DNA from: Pseudomonadota bacterium
GTDB taxonomy: Bacteria > Pseudomonadota > Gammaproteobacteria > Competibacterales > Competibacteraceae
Direction: 5' to 3'
NCBI GenBank assembly: GCA_018262135.1
Contig: JAGTSD010000014.1
Location: forward strand, 1 to 22,521
Length of the DNA stretch: 22,521 nt
Positions 1 to 7,900 of this stretch are shown here, one piece after another. How positions within the stretch are numbered: the first letter of the stretch is position 1; the number at the start of each line of letters is the position of its first letter. The translations under genes and the position numbers were made by a program. The notes under the pieces were generated by a model, which made no database searches, was not told the DNA's origin, and saw only the letters and a list, made by a program, of their open reading frames with translations.

Positions 1-1
1 G

Positions 2-16
2 TTCACCGCATCCTAC
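2..16. repeat. Half-copy of a GTAGGATGCGGTGA-type palindromic repeat
   Basis: The window opens with TTCACCGCATCCTAC. This matches the right arm of the nested inverted repeat at 21557-21625 (TCACCGCATCCTAC). The other arm presumably lies upstream of the window. The rest of 1-111 up to the protease stop codon shows no gene. Confidence 0.55.
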
Positions 17-111
17 AGCTTCATCCCAGCCTGTCAGGTAAAAGCCAAAATCTACCAGGAGTTGGTATTAACCGTGATTGATTGCTGGCCGCCGCCGCGT
101 TATTGCCGCCC

Positions 112-1512
112 TTATTCCTTGTCGGGGATCGTCAGCGCCAGGAACAGCGCGCCGTTGTCGCGTTTGATCAGCACCGGGATGGGCCGAGCCGTCGGCAGCG
201 CTTTCACCAGTTCCGCGAACTGATCGGCATCAGTGACTTCAACATTGTTGATCCGGGTGATGATGTCGCCCGGTCGAATGCCGGCGCTGGCCGCTGGACC
301 TTCATCTACGTCCTTGACCAGCACACCCTGATCGCCCGGTTTCCGCTTGCCGGGAGGCAATTCAGTCACCAGCAAGCCGAGCCGGTTGTGGGAAGGCGGT
401 TCGGCGATGGCCTGTTGCAGTTTGGTTTCCTCGGGCAGTTCCGCGATTTGGACGGTCAGGGTTTGCTCCTTGCCGTCGCGGATGACGGTGAGCGGCGGGC
501 TGGCGCCGGGACGGGTGCGGCCTACCATCAACGGTAGATCGCTGGAGGTTCGCACCGGTTGGTTGTTGAAGGCGACGATGATGTCGCCCGCCTTGATTCC
601 CGCTTTCTGCGCCGGGCCATCGGCCAGTACCTGGCCGACCAGGGCGCCGCGCGGCTTGTCGAGAGCGAAGGATTGCGCCAGTTCTGGCGTGACTTCCTGA
701 ATCATGACGCCCAGCCAGCCGCGCGCCACCTTGCCACCGGTCTTGAGCTGATCCACCACTTCCATCGCTACGTCGATGGGAATGGCGAAGGACACGCCCT
801 GATAACCGCCGGAGCGGCTGTAAATCTGCGAGTTGACGCCGATGACCTCGCCGTTGAGGTTGAACAGCGGCCCGCCGGAATTGCCGGGGTTGACGGCGGC
901 GTCGGTCTGGATGAACGGCACGTAGTTGTCGCTGGGCAGACTGCGGCCCAGGGCGCTGATGATGCCCTGGGTGGCAGTGCGCTCGAAGCCGAACGGCGAG
1001 CCGATGGCCAGCACCCACTGGCCGACCTTGGACTTGCTGGCGTCACCGATCTTGACGGCAGGCAGCGCGGCCTCGGATTTGACCTTGAGCAGGGCGATGT
1101 CGCTGCGGCTGTCCTTGCCGACGACTTGGGCGGACAGTTCGGTGCGATCGCTCAAACCGACCACGATGCTGTCCACCTCGTCCACCACGTGCGCGTTGGT
1201 GACGATGTAGCCATCCGCCGAGATGATGAAACCGGAACCCACCGAGGACCGCGGCGGCATGGGCAGATCCGGCATTTGGTCGAAGAACTTCTTGAAATAG
1301 TCGTGGAACGGGCTGTTTTCGGGAATCGGCGGATGGCCGCGCCCCAGTTGATCCTTTTGCTTGGTTTCGGCCTTGGTCTGAATGCTGACCACCGCCGGGC
1401 TGTACTGTTCGACCAGAGTGACAAAATCGGGATACTCCGCCGCCTGGGCCAGTGCGCCCCACAGCAAACCGAGGACCGCGATGGGCCAAAGGGACGTTTT
1501 GAGTCGTTGCAT
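112..1512 (-). CDS. Do-family (DegP/DegQ/MucD-like) periplasmic serine endoprotease
   Basis: This is a periplasmic protease/chaperone that degrades or refolds damaged envelope proteins. The 466-residue product starts with a signal peptide (hydrophobic core about residues 8-24, ending AQAA). The trypsin-like domain has the full catalytic triad: His108 in TNAHVV, Asp138 in RSDIALL and Ser212 in GNSGGPLF. Two PDZ domains follow at about 265-355 and 375-460, the normal family layout and length. The ATG is supported by AGGAG (complement of 1521-1525), 8 nt upstream. The opening of the mature protein (PDFVTLVEQYSPAVV) is closest in style to MucD/DegQ proteins of gamma-proteobacteria, but the exact paralogue cannot be fixed without a tree. 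It is transcribed alone, divergently from the thioredoxin-fold gene. No RseA/RseB or sigma-E gene lies nearby. Confidence 0.93.
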   Translation of the reverse strand: MQRLKTSLWPIAVLGLLWGALAQAAEYPDFVTLVEQYSPAVVSIQTKAETKQKDQLGRGHPPIPENSPFHDYFKKFFDQMPDLPMPPRSSVGSGFIISADGYIVTNAHVVDEVDSIVVGLSDRTELSAQVVGKDSRSDIALLKVKSEAALPAVKIGDASKSKVGQWVLAIGSPFGFERTATQGIISALGRSLPSDNYVPFIQTDAAVNPGNSGGPLFNLNGEVIGVNSQIYSRSGGYQGVSFAIPIDVAMEVVDQLKTGGKVARGWLGVMIQEVTPELAQSFALDKPRGALVGQVLADGPAQKAGIKAGDIIVAFNNQPVRTSSDLPLMVGRTRPGASPPLTVIRDGKEQTLTVQIAELPEETKLQQAIAEPPSHNRLGLLVTELPPGKRKPGDQGVLVKDVDEGPAASAGIRPGDIITRINNVEVTDADQFAELVKALPTARPIPVLIKRDNGALFLALTIPDKE

Positions 1513-1639
1513 CGAAAACTCTCCTCAATCAAGGTCAGTGAAATCCACGAAAAACCGTCGAATTCGTCGGGATTGACCATGGCGGACCGGCTTGGTTCGG
1601 GAAGAATCGCGTGCAACCCGGCGCAACGGCGTCGGTCAT

Positions 1640-1654
1640 AACGAACAGTTCGTT
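1640..1654. promoter_or_regulatory. Perfect 15-nt dyad, candidate operator
   Basis: AACGAAC-a-GTTCGTT is a perfect inverted repeat with 7-nt arms. It lies in the 183-nt gap between two divergent genes, about 42 nt before the ATG at 1696. Position and symmetry suit a dimeric regulator, but I cannot name one. The rest of 1513-1695 shows only the two ribosome binding sites. Confidence 0.35.
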
Positions 1655-1695
1655 TCGCGGTATTCCAACCCTTGCCAATCCTTGAGGTAGCGACC

Positions 1696-2277
1696 ATGGC
1701 TCAAACTGCTTCCACGATGCTCCCGCTGGGTACGCCCGCGCCAGCGTTTAACCTGCCCGAACCCGCCACCGGAGGCGCGGCCGCCCTGGCGGATTTCCAC
1801 AATGCCCCGGCGTTGCTGGTGATCTTCATGTGCAACCACTGTCCGTTCGTCAAGCATATCCGTGAGGGCCTGGTTCGGTTCGCGCGGGAGTATCAGGCCC
1901 GGGGACTGGCCATCGTCGCTATCAACGCCAACGACGTGGCGAACCATCCCAACGATAGTCCGGCGAAAATGGCCGAGGAAGCCCGGGCGTTCGGCTATCC
2001 CTTTCCATATCTGTACGACGAAACCCAGGTGGTCGCCAAGGCTTATCGGGCCGCCTGCACCCCGGATTTCTTTCTGTTCGACGCGGCCTGCAAGCTGGTC
2101 TATCGCGGCCAGTTCGACGGCAGCCGACCGGGTAACAACATTCCGGTGACTGGTGCGGATCTACGGGCGGCGGCGGACGCGGTGCTGGCGAGCCAGCCGG
2201 TTTCACCCGACCAGAAGCCCAGTATCGGTTGCAACATCAAGTGGAAAGCGGGCAACGAACCGGAGTATTACCGCTGA
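1696..2277 (+). CDS. Thioredoxin-fold (AhpC/TSA, peroxiredoxin-like) protein
   Basis: The product is a 193-residue redox protein of the single-domain PRX-like family often annotated as thioredoxin family protein. The redoxin fold starts at LGTPAPAFNLPEP (residues 11-23). The redox motif is CNHC (Cys46, Cys49) inside FMCNHCPFVKH, with the typical later segments TPDFFLFD and the conserved C-terminal SIGCNIKWK. No signal peptide is visible, so it is probably cytoplasmic. I chose the ATG at 1696 because GAGG (1684-1687) sits 8 nt upstream. A TTG at 1672 would add eight residues without a better site. The physiological substrate is unknown. It is monocistronic and converges on cysN, so a link to sulfur metabolism is only positional. 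Confidence 0.88.
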   Translation: MAQTASTMLPLGTPAPAFNLPEPATGGAAALADFHNAPALLVIFMCNHCPFVKHIREGLVRFAREYQARGLAIVAINANDVANHPNDSPAKMAEEARAFGYPFPYLYDETQVVAKAYRAACTPDFFLFDAACKLVYRGQFDGSRPGNNIPVTGADLRAAADAVLASQPVSPDQKPSIGCNIKWKAGNEPEYYR

Positions 2278-2286
2278 CGGACTTCA

Positions 2287-2316
2287 GCCTGACTGCCATG
2301 CGTGGCATGTTCAGGC
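2287..2316. terminator. Stem-loop between convergent genes
   Basis: GCCTGA (2287-2292) pairs with TCAGGC (2311-2316), enclosing a second stem TGCCA/TGGCA (2294-2298 and 2303-2307). It lies just after the thioredoxin-fold stop and before the cysN stop, as expected of a bidirectional terminator. There is no U-tract, so it may instead be a REP-like element. Confidence 0.4.
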
Positions 2317-2364
2317 GCAGCACCCACTTAGGTAGGCCGGATGGGGGATCGGTGTTCCCAGAAG

Positions 2365-3645
2365 TTAACCGATCATCCCCGCGCCAATCGTGTTGTTGGT
2401 GCTCTCGTCAATGAGGATGAAGGCGCCGGTGGCGCGGTTGTCGGCATAGGGGTCGGGGAAGATAGGTGCGGCGAGCTTCAGCCTGAGGTGGGCGATGTCG
2501 TTCATGTCGAGCGTGGTTGCCGTCCCTTGTTCCAGGGTGTTGAGGTCCAGCCGGTAATCGATACGCGCCGTCCTGGCTTTGACCTCCCGCGTGGTATGGC
2601 GCAGCAGGTAGGTGCGCGCCGGCGAGAGGGGCGTCTCGGACAGCCAGCAGAGGAAAGCGTCGATTTCACGCACCGGGCTGGGCGCCTCGTCGGCCTTGAC
2701 GATCATGTCGCCGCGGGAGCAATCGATCTCGTCGGCGAGCAGCAGGGTGACCGACTCCTCGTGGATAGCCAAGGGGCGGTCTACCCCGCCGACCTGGATG
2801 GCGCACACCCGGCTCTGCCGGCCCGAGGGCAGGACGGTGACGATATCCCCCACGGCGATCTGGCCCGACTCCACCCGGCCCATGAAGCCCCGGTAGTCGT
2901 GCAGTTCTGGATCGGCGGAAGCGCGCGGGCGGCAGACATACTGCACGGGAAAACGGAAGGGCTCGGCCCGCTCCGTGTGGGCGGCAGGGGCATTCTCCAG
3001 GATCTCGATCAGGGTAGGTCCCTGGTACCAGTTGAGTCGCTCGCCGCGCTCCACCACCATCTCGCCGGTCAGGGCCGAGAGCGGGATGAAGCGGACATCA
3101 CCGATCCCCAGTCGCGCCGCAAAGTCGCGGTAGTCAGCCTCGATCCGGGCGAAGACCGACTGGTCGTAACCCACCAGGTCCATCTTGTTCACTGCTACTA
3201 TCAGGTGGTGGATGCCGAGCAAATGCGCAATGTAGGAGTGCCGGCGGGTCTGGGTCAGAACCCCCTTGCGAGCATCCACCAGGATGATCGCCAGGTCCGC
3301 GGTCGAGGCCGCGGTGACCATGTTGCGAGTGTACTGCTCGTGCCCCGGGGCGTCGCCGATGATGAAGTTGCGCGTGCCCGTTGAGAAATAGCGGTAGGCG
3401 ACATCAATGGTGATGCCCTGCTCGCGCTCGGCCTGGAGGCCGTCGGTCAGCAACGACAGGTCCATCTCGGCCAACCCTCGCTGCCTGGAGGTACGCTCGA
3501 TGGCATGGAGGGCGTCGGCCAGGACCGCCTTGGTGTCATACAGCAGGCGCCCGATCAGGGTGCTTTTGCCGTCGTCAACGCTGCCGCAGGTGAGGAAGCG
3601 CAGCACGCCATGATCTGGCGGTAGGGAGGCTTGCGGGACTGACAT
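2365..3645 (-). CDS. cysN: Sulfate adenylyltransferase subunit 1 (GTPase subunit)
   Basis: CysN is the regulatory GTPase of ATP sulfurylase. GTP hydrolysis drives formation of APS from ATP and sulfate by CysD. The 426-residue protein has an EF-Tu-like G domain with P-loop GSVDDGKST (residues 21-29), G3 DAPGH (98-102) and G4 NKMD (153-156), followed by beta-barrel domains 2 and 3. It ends at NNTIGAGMIG, about 45-50 residues shorter than the E. coli enzyme. It lacks that C-terminal tail and is not fused to an APS kinase; cysC is a separate gene upstream. It is the last gene of the cysJIHCDN run, 42 nt after cysD. Confidence 0.96.
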   Translation of the reverse strand: MSVPQASLPPDHGVLRFLTCGSVDDGKSTLIGRLLYDTKAVLADALHAIERTSRQRGLAEMDLSLLTDGLQAEREQGITIDVAYRYFSTGTRNFIIGDAPGHEQYTRNMVTAASTADLAIILVDARKGVLTQTRRHSYIAHLLGIHHLIVAVNKMDLVGYDQSVFARIEADYRDFAARLGIGDVRFIPLSALTGEMVVERGERLNWYQGPTLIEILENAPAAHTERAEPFRFPVQYVCRPRASADPELHDYRGFMGRVESGQIAVGDIVTVLPSGRQSRVCAIQVGGVDRPLAIHEESVTLLLADEIDCSRGDMIVKADEAPSPVREIDAFLCWLSETPLSPARTYLLRHTTREVKARTARIDYRLDLNTLEQGTATTLDMNDIAHLRLKLAAPIFPDPYADNRATGAFILIDESTNNTIGAGMIG

Positions 3646-3687
3646 AGAAATCTCTTACGCTTGCTTGGGTGGATTCGGCTCAGGGAT

Positions 3688-4752
3688 TCAGAAGTAGCCG
3701 GCCCGCTTGCGCTCTTCCATGGACGCCTCGCTGGTCTGGTCGTCCATGCGGGTAGCGCCGCGTTCGGTGATGGTGGTCACGGCGGTCTCGGCCAGGATTT
3801 TCTCGACCGTGTCCGCCTCAGACTCCACCGGCGCCGTGCAGGTGATGTCGCCGACGGTGCGGAAACGCACCCGTACCTCCTCCACCCGATCCCCCGGCCT
3901 GGCAGGAGTCAGGTCCGTGACCGGGCGTAGCAGACCCTTGTCACGCACCACCCGCCTGGGGTGGGCGTAATAGATGGAGGGCAGTTCCAGGCCCTCGCGC
4001 TGAATGTATTGCCACACATCCAGCTCGGTCCAGTCGCTGATCGGGAAGGCGCGGATGTGCTCGCCCTGGTGGGCGCGGGCATTGTAGAGATTCCACAGTT
4101 CGGGGCGCTGGTTCTTCGGGTCCCACTGACCGAAGGCGTCGCGGAAGCTCATGATCCGTTCCTTGGCGCGGGACTTTTCCTCGTCCCGGCGGGCGCCGCC
4201 GATGCAGGCGTCGAAACCGAACTCCTCGACCGCCTCCAGGAGGGTCACCGACTGGTGGCGATTGCGCGATTCACCCGGATGCCGCAGCACAACCGAGCCC
4301 CGCGCGATGGAGTTCTCGACCGAGCGCACGATCAGCCGCTCCCCCAGTTCAGCGGCGCGGCGGTCGCGGAACGCGATGACCTCCGGGTAATTGTGGCCGG
4401 TGTCGATGTGCAGCAGCGGAAAGGGGAAGGGTCCCGGCCGGAAAGCCTTCTCCGCCAGGCGCAACAGGCAGATAGAGTCCTTGCCGCCGGAGAACAGCAG
4501 GACCGGGTTGGCGCACTGGCCGGCGACCTCGCGCAGGATGTGGATGGCGTCCGATTCCAGCCAGTCCAGGTGACTCAGGGTTCGTGGGTGGCTGATACCC
4601 AGGGCTTGGACCGGACTCCGACTCAACCTGGCGTGCCGTTCGCCAGGACGGGCCTGGGTACGCGCCGGTTTGTGGGCATACGGCGCAAGAGACCGCGAGG
4701 TATGGGAATCGTGGCCCCCAAGGGAGTCGCTGGTGGAAATACGCTCAAACAT
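3688..4752 (-). CDS. cysD: Sulfate adenylyltransferase subunit 2 (catalytic subunit) with long N-terminal extension
   Basis: CysD is the catalytic subunit of ATP sulfurylase (ATP + sulfate to APS + PPi) and partners CysN. The PP-loop SGGKDS is at residues 88-93, followed by HIDTGHNYPE, GGARRDEEKSRAKER, and the C-terminal basic end RKRAGYF typical of the family. Usual CysD proteins of about 300 residues begin at the equivalent of LSHLDWLESDAIHILRE, here residues 59-75. The 354-residue product therefore carries about 58 extra residues rich in Ser, Arg, His and Pro. The ATG at 4752 is supported by AGGAG 7 nt upstream in the 15-nt gap after cysC. An internal TTG near residue 43 is an alternative start without a good site. 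Confidence 0.95.
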   Translation of the reverse strand: MFERISTSDSLGGHDSHTSRSLAPYAHKPARTQARPGERHARLSRSPVQALGISHPRTLSHLDWLESDAIHILREVAGQCANPVLLFSGGKDSICLLRLAEKAFRPGPFPFPLLHIDTGHNYPEVIAFRDRRAAELGERLIVRSVENSIARGSVVLRHPGESRNRHQSVTLLEAVEEFGFDACIGGARRDEEKSRAKERIMSFRDAFGQWDPKNQRPELWNLYNARAHQGEHIRAFPISDWTELDVWQYIQREGLELPSIYYAHPRRVVRDKGLLRPVTDLTPARPGDRVEEVRVRFRTVGDITCTAPVESEADTVEKILAETAVTTITERGATRMDDQTSEASMEERKRAGYF

Positions 4753-4767
4753 GGGCTAACTCCTGAG

Positions 4768-5442
4768 TCAGAACTGGGGTGCGTGCCGGCGCCCCGCCGG
4801 TTTCGTCAACCGGCAGCCCGCCCCGAGCAGACCGCGCCGGTTCAGGTCGTCGAGCAACTGGTTGACGCCTTGGGGGATGCTGATGCGGCCGGCCTCGATC
4901 CGGACCTCGGGTGACTCGGGTGGCTCGTAGGGGCTGTCGATCCCGGTGAACTGCCTGATTTCGCCCCGCTCGGCCCGGCCATAGAGTCCCTTGGGGTCGC
5001 GACGGCGGCAGATGTCCAGGGGTACATCCATGAAGACCTCGATGAACTGGCCGTCTGGCAGGATGTCCCGCACCCGTTGGCGATCCGCCCGGAAGGGGGA
5101 GATGAAGGAGGCCAGCACGATCAGCCCGGCGTCGGTCAGCAGGCGGGCGACCTGCCCCACCCGCCGGATGTTCTCGGTGCGATCCGCGTCGCTGAAGCCC
5201 AAATCCGCGCACAGGCCATGACGCACGTTGTCCCCGTCGAGCAGGTAGGTGTGATAGCCCTGGTCGGTCAGGACCTGTTCGAGCGCCCCCGCCAGGGTAG
5301 ACTTGCCGGAGGCGCTGAGACCCGTGAACCAGAGCAGGGCCGGCCGCTGGCCTTTCAACTCCGCTCGGCGGGCCTGGTCCACCGGGTGATGGTGCCAGAC
5401 GAGGTTCCCGTTCGGGGCCTGGTATGCGGATGGCCTATTCAT
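4768..5442 (-). CDS. cysC: Adenylyl-sulfate (APS) kinase
   Basis: CysC phosphorylates APS to PAPS with ATP. The 224-residue product has P-loop GLSASGKST (about residues 41-49), DGDNVRHGL and the [13 protein letters not shown] segment that binds APS. It continues through [10 protein letters not shown] and the [18 protein letters not shown] region. Length and order are normal for a stand-alone kinase, with a short low-complexity C-terminal tail. The start overlaps the cysH stop by 8 nt (ATGAATAG), implying translational coupling. Together with the PAPS-type CysH next to it, this indicates a PAPS-dependent rather than APS-dependent route. Confidence 0.95.
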   Translation of the reverse strand: MNRPSAYQAPNGNLVWHHHPVDQARRAELKGQRPALLWFTGLSASGKSTLAGALEQVLTDQGYHTYLLDGDNVRHGLCADLGFSDADRTENIRRVGQVARLLTDAGLIVLASFISPFRADRQRVRDILPDGQFIEVFMDVPLDICRRRDPKGLYGRAERGEIRQFTGIDSPYEPPESPEVRIEAGRISIPQGVNQLLDDLNRRGLLGAGCRLTKPAGRRHAPQF

Positions 5443-6190
5443 GGAGCCCGCACTCCCGCTTGAGTCCGAAGAAGCGGGTCTCCTCCTCCAGCATCCCCGC
5501 TGTCAGGGGGGCGCTGGAGTGCCAGTCGCCGACCGAGACGTAACCCTGCTCCCAGAGCGGGTGGTAAGGCAGATCATGGTGTTTGAGGTAGCGATGGATA
5601 TCCCGATGGGTCCAGTCGAGGATCGGAAAGATTTTGTAGCGCCCGTCCTTGATCTGGATGACCGGCAGCTCCCGGCGAGTCCGGGACTGCTCGCGGCGCA
5701 GCCCGGCGAACCAGGTGCCGACCCCCAGCTCACGCAGGGCGCGCTCCATCGGCTCTACCTTCATGATCTGGTTGTAGCACTCGATGCCGGCCACCCCCTG
5801 CTCCCACAAGCGCCCGTGGCGCGCCTCCAACCAGGCCGGGGAGAGGTCGGCGCGATAGACCCGCAGGTCGAGATCGAGGCGAGCCACCAGCGTGTCGATA
5901 AAGCGGTAGGTCTCCGGGAACAGGTAGCCGGTGTCGATCAGGATCACCGGGATACGGGGGCAGAGCCGGTTGACCAGATGCAGCATGACCGCCGCCTGGA
6001 TACCAAAACTCGATGACAGAACCAGGGCGCCTGGCAGATGATCGCGCGCCCAGGCAATCCGACCTTCGGCTTCGAGAGCGGCGAGCTGGACATTGGCCTG
6101 ATGCAGCCATTCCGGGGTCGAACCCTGATTTTTGTCCTGAAGTTTCCAGTCAGTGTGGCGGGGGGAGCAGTGGACAGCCAGGTCAGTCAT
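5435..6190 (-). CDS. cysH: PAPS reductase (phosphoadenylyl-sulfate reductase, thioredoxin-dependent)
   Basis: CysH reduces PAPS to sulfite and 3'-phosphoadenosine phosphate using thioredoxin. The 251-residue protein has the nucleotide-binding segment [14 protein letters not shown], the [14 protein letters not shown] motif, [13 protein letters not shown], and the catalytic Cys247 in the C-terminal ECGLHE. It has none of the paired cysteines (two Cys-Cys motifs) that hold the 4Fe-4S cluster in APS reductases; this supports the PAPS type and fits the adjacent cysC. It overlaps cysI by 8 nt (ATGACTGA) and cysC by 8 nt. Confidence 0.95.
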   Translation of the reverse strand: MTDLAVHCSPRHTDWKLQDKNQGSTPEWLHQANVQLAALEAEGRIAWARDHLPGALVLSSSFGIQAAVMLHLVNRLCPRIPVILIDTGYLFPETYRFIDTLVARLDLDLRVYRADLSPAWLEARHGRLWEQGVAGIECYNQIMKVEPMERALRELGVGTWFAGLRREQSRTRRELPVIQIKDGRYKIFPILDWTHRDIHRYLKHHDLPYHPLWEQGYVSVGDWHSSAPLTAGMLEEETRFFGLKRECGLHE

Positions 6191-7886
6191 GGAAATCCCT
6201 CGCGGCGTTTACGACGCGCCGGACGATCCCGGCCCGCACTACGAAGTCGCCGAAGCGCTCCTGCGCCTCCCGCTCCGTGGCGTAGCGCGCGAAAAGTTCG
6301 TCCAGGGTAGCCAGAATCTCCGCTTCGGCGATGTTGTCGCGGTACAGCCGGTTGAGCCGCGCGCCCCGCCCGTCGCCGCCGAGCAGCAAGTTGTAGGTGC
6401 GCGGTCCCTTGCCGACCAGTCCGATCTCGGCCAGGTAGGGCCGGGCGCAGCCATTGGGGCAGCCGGTCATGCGGATCACGATCTCCTGATCGGCCAACCC
6501 GTGGCGGGCCGCCAGGGCCTCGATCCGGGTCAGCAGGTCCGGCAGGTAGCGCTCGGCTTCCGCCATCGCCAGGGGGCAGGTCGGGAGGGCAACGCAAGCC
6601 AGAGCGCCCAGGCGCAAGGGCGAGCGCGCGTCGGTCAGAAGCCCGTACTCCCGGGCCAGCACCTCGATCCGCTTCTTCTGGCGGGCGGGAACCCCGGCCA
6701 CTATCAGGTTCTGGTTGGGGGTGATGCGGAAGTCGCCCTGGTGAACCTCGGCGATGGCCCGCAGGCCGCTGAGCAGCGGCCGGCCCGGCTGGTCGCTCAA
6801 GCGCCCGTTCTCGATGAAGAGGGTCAGGCTCCAGCGGCCATCGCGGCCCCTGGTCCAGCCGTAGCGGTCGCTGTGGTCGGTGAAGTGGACTGGGCGGGAC
6901 GGGGCAAACGCGATGCCGGAGCGTCGTTCCACCTCGGCGCGGAAGGCGTCCAGACCCAGCCGCTCGATAGTGTATTTGAGCCGGGCATGGGTGCGGTCGC
7001 CGCGCTCGCCGTGGTCGCGCTGGGTGGCGAGCACTGCCTCGGCCACGGCCGGGACCTGTGCGGGCAGGACAAATCCCAGGTCGTCGGCCAGTCGCGGGAA
7101 GGTGCTGCGGTCGCCGTGAGTAGCGCCCATGCCGCCGCCGGCCAGGCAATTGAAGCCCAGGAGCCGGTCCGGGTCGGTCGGGTCGGCGATGGCGATAAAG
7201 CCCAGGTCGTTGGCATAGACATCCACATCGTTGTGGGGCGGCACGGCGATGGCGGTCTTGAACTTGCGCGGCAGGTAGGTCGGGCCGTACAGCGGTTCGG
7301 ACTCCTCGCCGCCCGCCACCTGCTCCCCGTCGAGCCACAGCTCGTGGTAGGCGCGGGTGCGCGGCAGCAGGTGTTCGCTCAGGCGCCGCGCCCAGGCGTA
7401 GACCTCGCCGTGCAGCGCGGACTGGTCCGGATGGGGGCTGCACATGACGTTGCGGTTGACGTCGCCGCAGCCGCCGATGGAGTCGAGCAGGACTTGGTGA
7501 AGGCCCTGAATGACGCTCCGCAGGTGACCCCTGAGGACGCCGTGGTACTGGAAGGTCTGACGGGTGGTCAGGCGCACGCTGCCCTGGGTCAGTTCCCGGC
7601 CAACACGGTCGATCGCCAGCCACTGGGCCGGAGTGCAGACGCCGCCCGGCAGGCGCGCCCGGAGCATAAAGCTGTAGGCCGGCTCCAACCGTCGTTCGAG
7701 CCGCTCGGTGCGTACATCGCGGTCGTCCTGCTGGTAAAAGCCGTGGAATTTGGAGAGCTGCTCGTCGCCGGGAGCCAGGGCGCCGGTCAGTTCGTCGGTC
7801 AGGCTCTCGGCCAGAGTGCCGCGCAGGAAGTGGCTGCGCGCCTTGATGGTTTCCACCGGGGAAAGGGTGCTGGGCTGGGCGTTCAT
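6183..7886 (-). CDS. cysI: Sulfite reductase (NADPH) hemoprotein, beta subunit
   Basis: CysI carries siroheme coupled to a 4Fe-4S cluster and performs the six-electron reduction of sulfite to sulfide, with electrons from CysJ. The cluster ligands are all present: Cys431 and Cys437 in CVALPTC, and Cys476 and Cys480 in TGCPNGC. These lie three residues from the E. coli positions. Other recognisable segments are the two nitrite/sulfite reductase ferredoxin-like half domains and [15 protein letters not shown] chose the ATG at 7886 ([15 protein letters not shown]), giving 567 residues, the family length. The open frame runs 54 codons further upstream only through cysJ sequence. It begins 14 nt after the cysJ stop and overlaps cysH by 8 nt. 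Confidence 0.96.
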   Translation of the reverse strand: MNAQPSTLSPVETIKARSHFLRGTLAESLTDELTGALAPGDEQLSKFHGFYQQDDRDVRTERLERRLEPAYSFMLRARLPGGVCTPAQWLAIDRVGRELTQGSVRLTTRQTFQYHGVLRGHLRSVIQGLHQVLLDSIGGCGDVNRNVMCSPHPDQSALHGEVYAWARRLSEHLLPRTRAYHELWLDGEQVAGGEESEPLYGPTYLPRKFKTAIAVPPHNDVDVYANDLGFIAIADPTDPDRLLGFNCLAGGGMGATHGDRSTFPRLADDLGFVLPAQVPAVAEAVLATQRDHGERGDRTHARLKYTIERLGLDAFRAEVERRSGIAFAPSRPVHFTDHSDRYGWTRGRDGRWSLTLFIENGRLSDQPGRPLLSGLRAIAEVHQGDFRITPNQNLIVAGVPARQKKRIEVLAREYGLLTDARSPLRLGALACVALPTCPLAMAEAERYLPDLLTRIEALAARHGLADQEIVIRMTGCPNGCARPYLAEIGLVGKGPRTYNLLLGGDGRGARLNRLYRDNIAEAEILATLDELFARYATEREAQERFGDFVVRAGIVRRVVNAARDFHD

Positions 7887-7900
7887 GCTCGTTCCGAAAA

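Noticed and set aside
559..1641. Plus-strand open frame of 360 codons opposite the Do-family protease
   Set aside because: It is antisense to a gene with an intact catalytic triad and two PDZ domains, and its low-complexity product matches no family I know.
2341..3384. Plus-strand open frame opposite cysN
   Set aside because: It is a shadow of cysN, whose GTPase motifs are complete on the minus strand.
5435..6190. CysH as an iron-sulfur APS reductase
   Set aside because: The paired cysteines of APS reductases are absent, only the C-terminal ECGLHE cysteine is present, and an APS kinase gene is adjacent.
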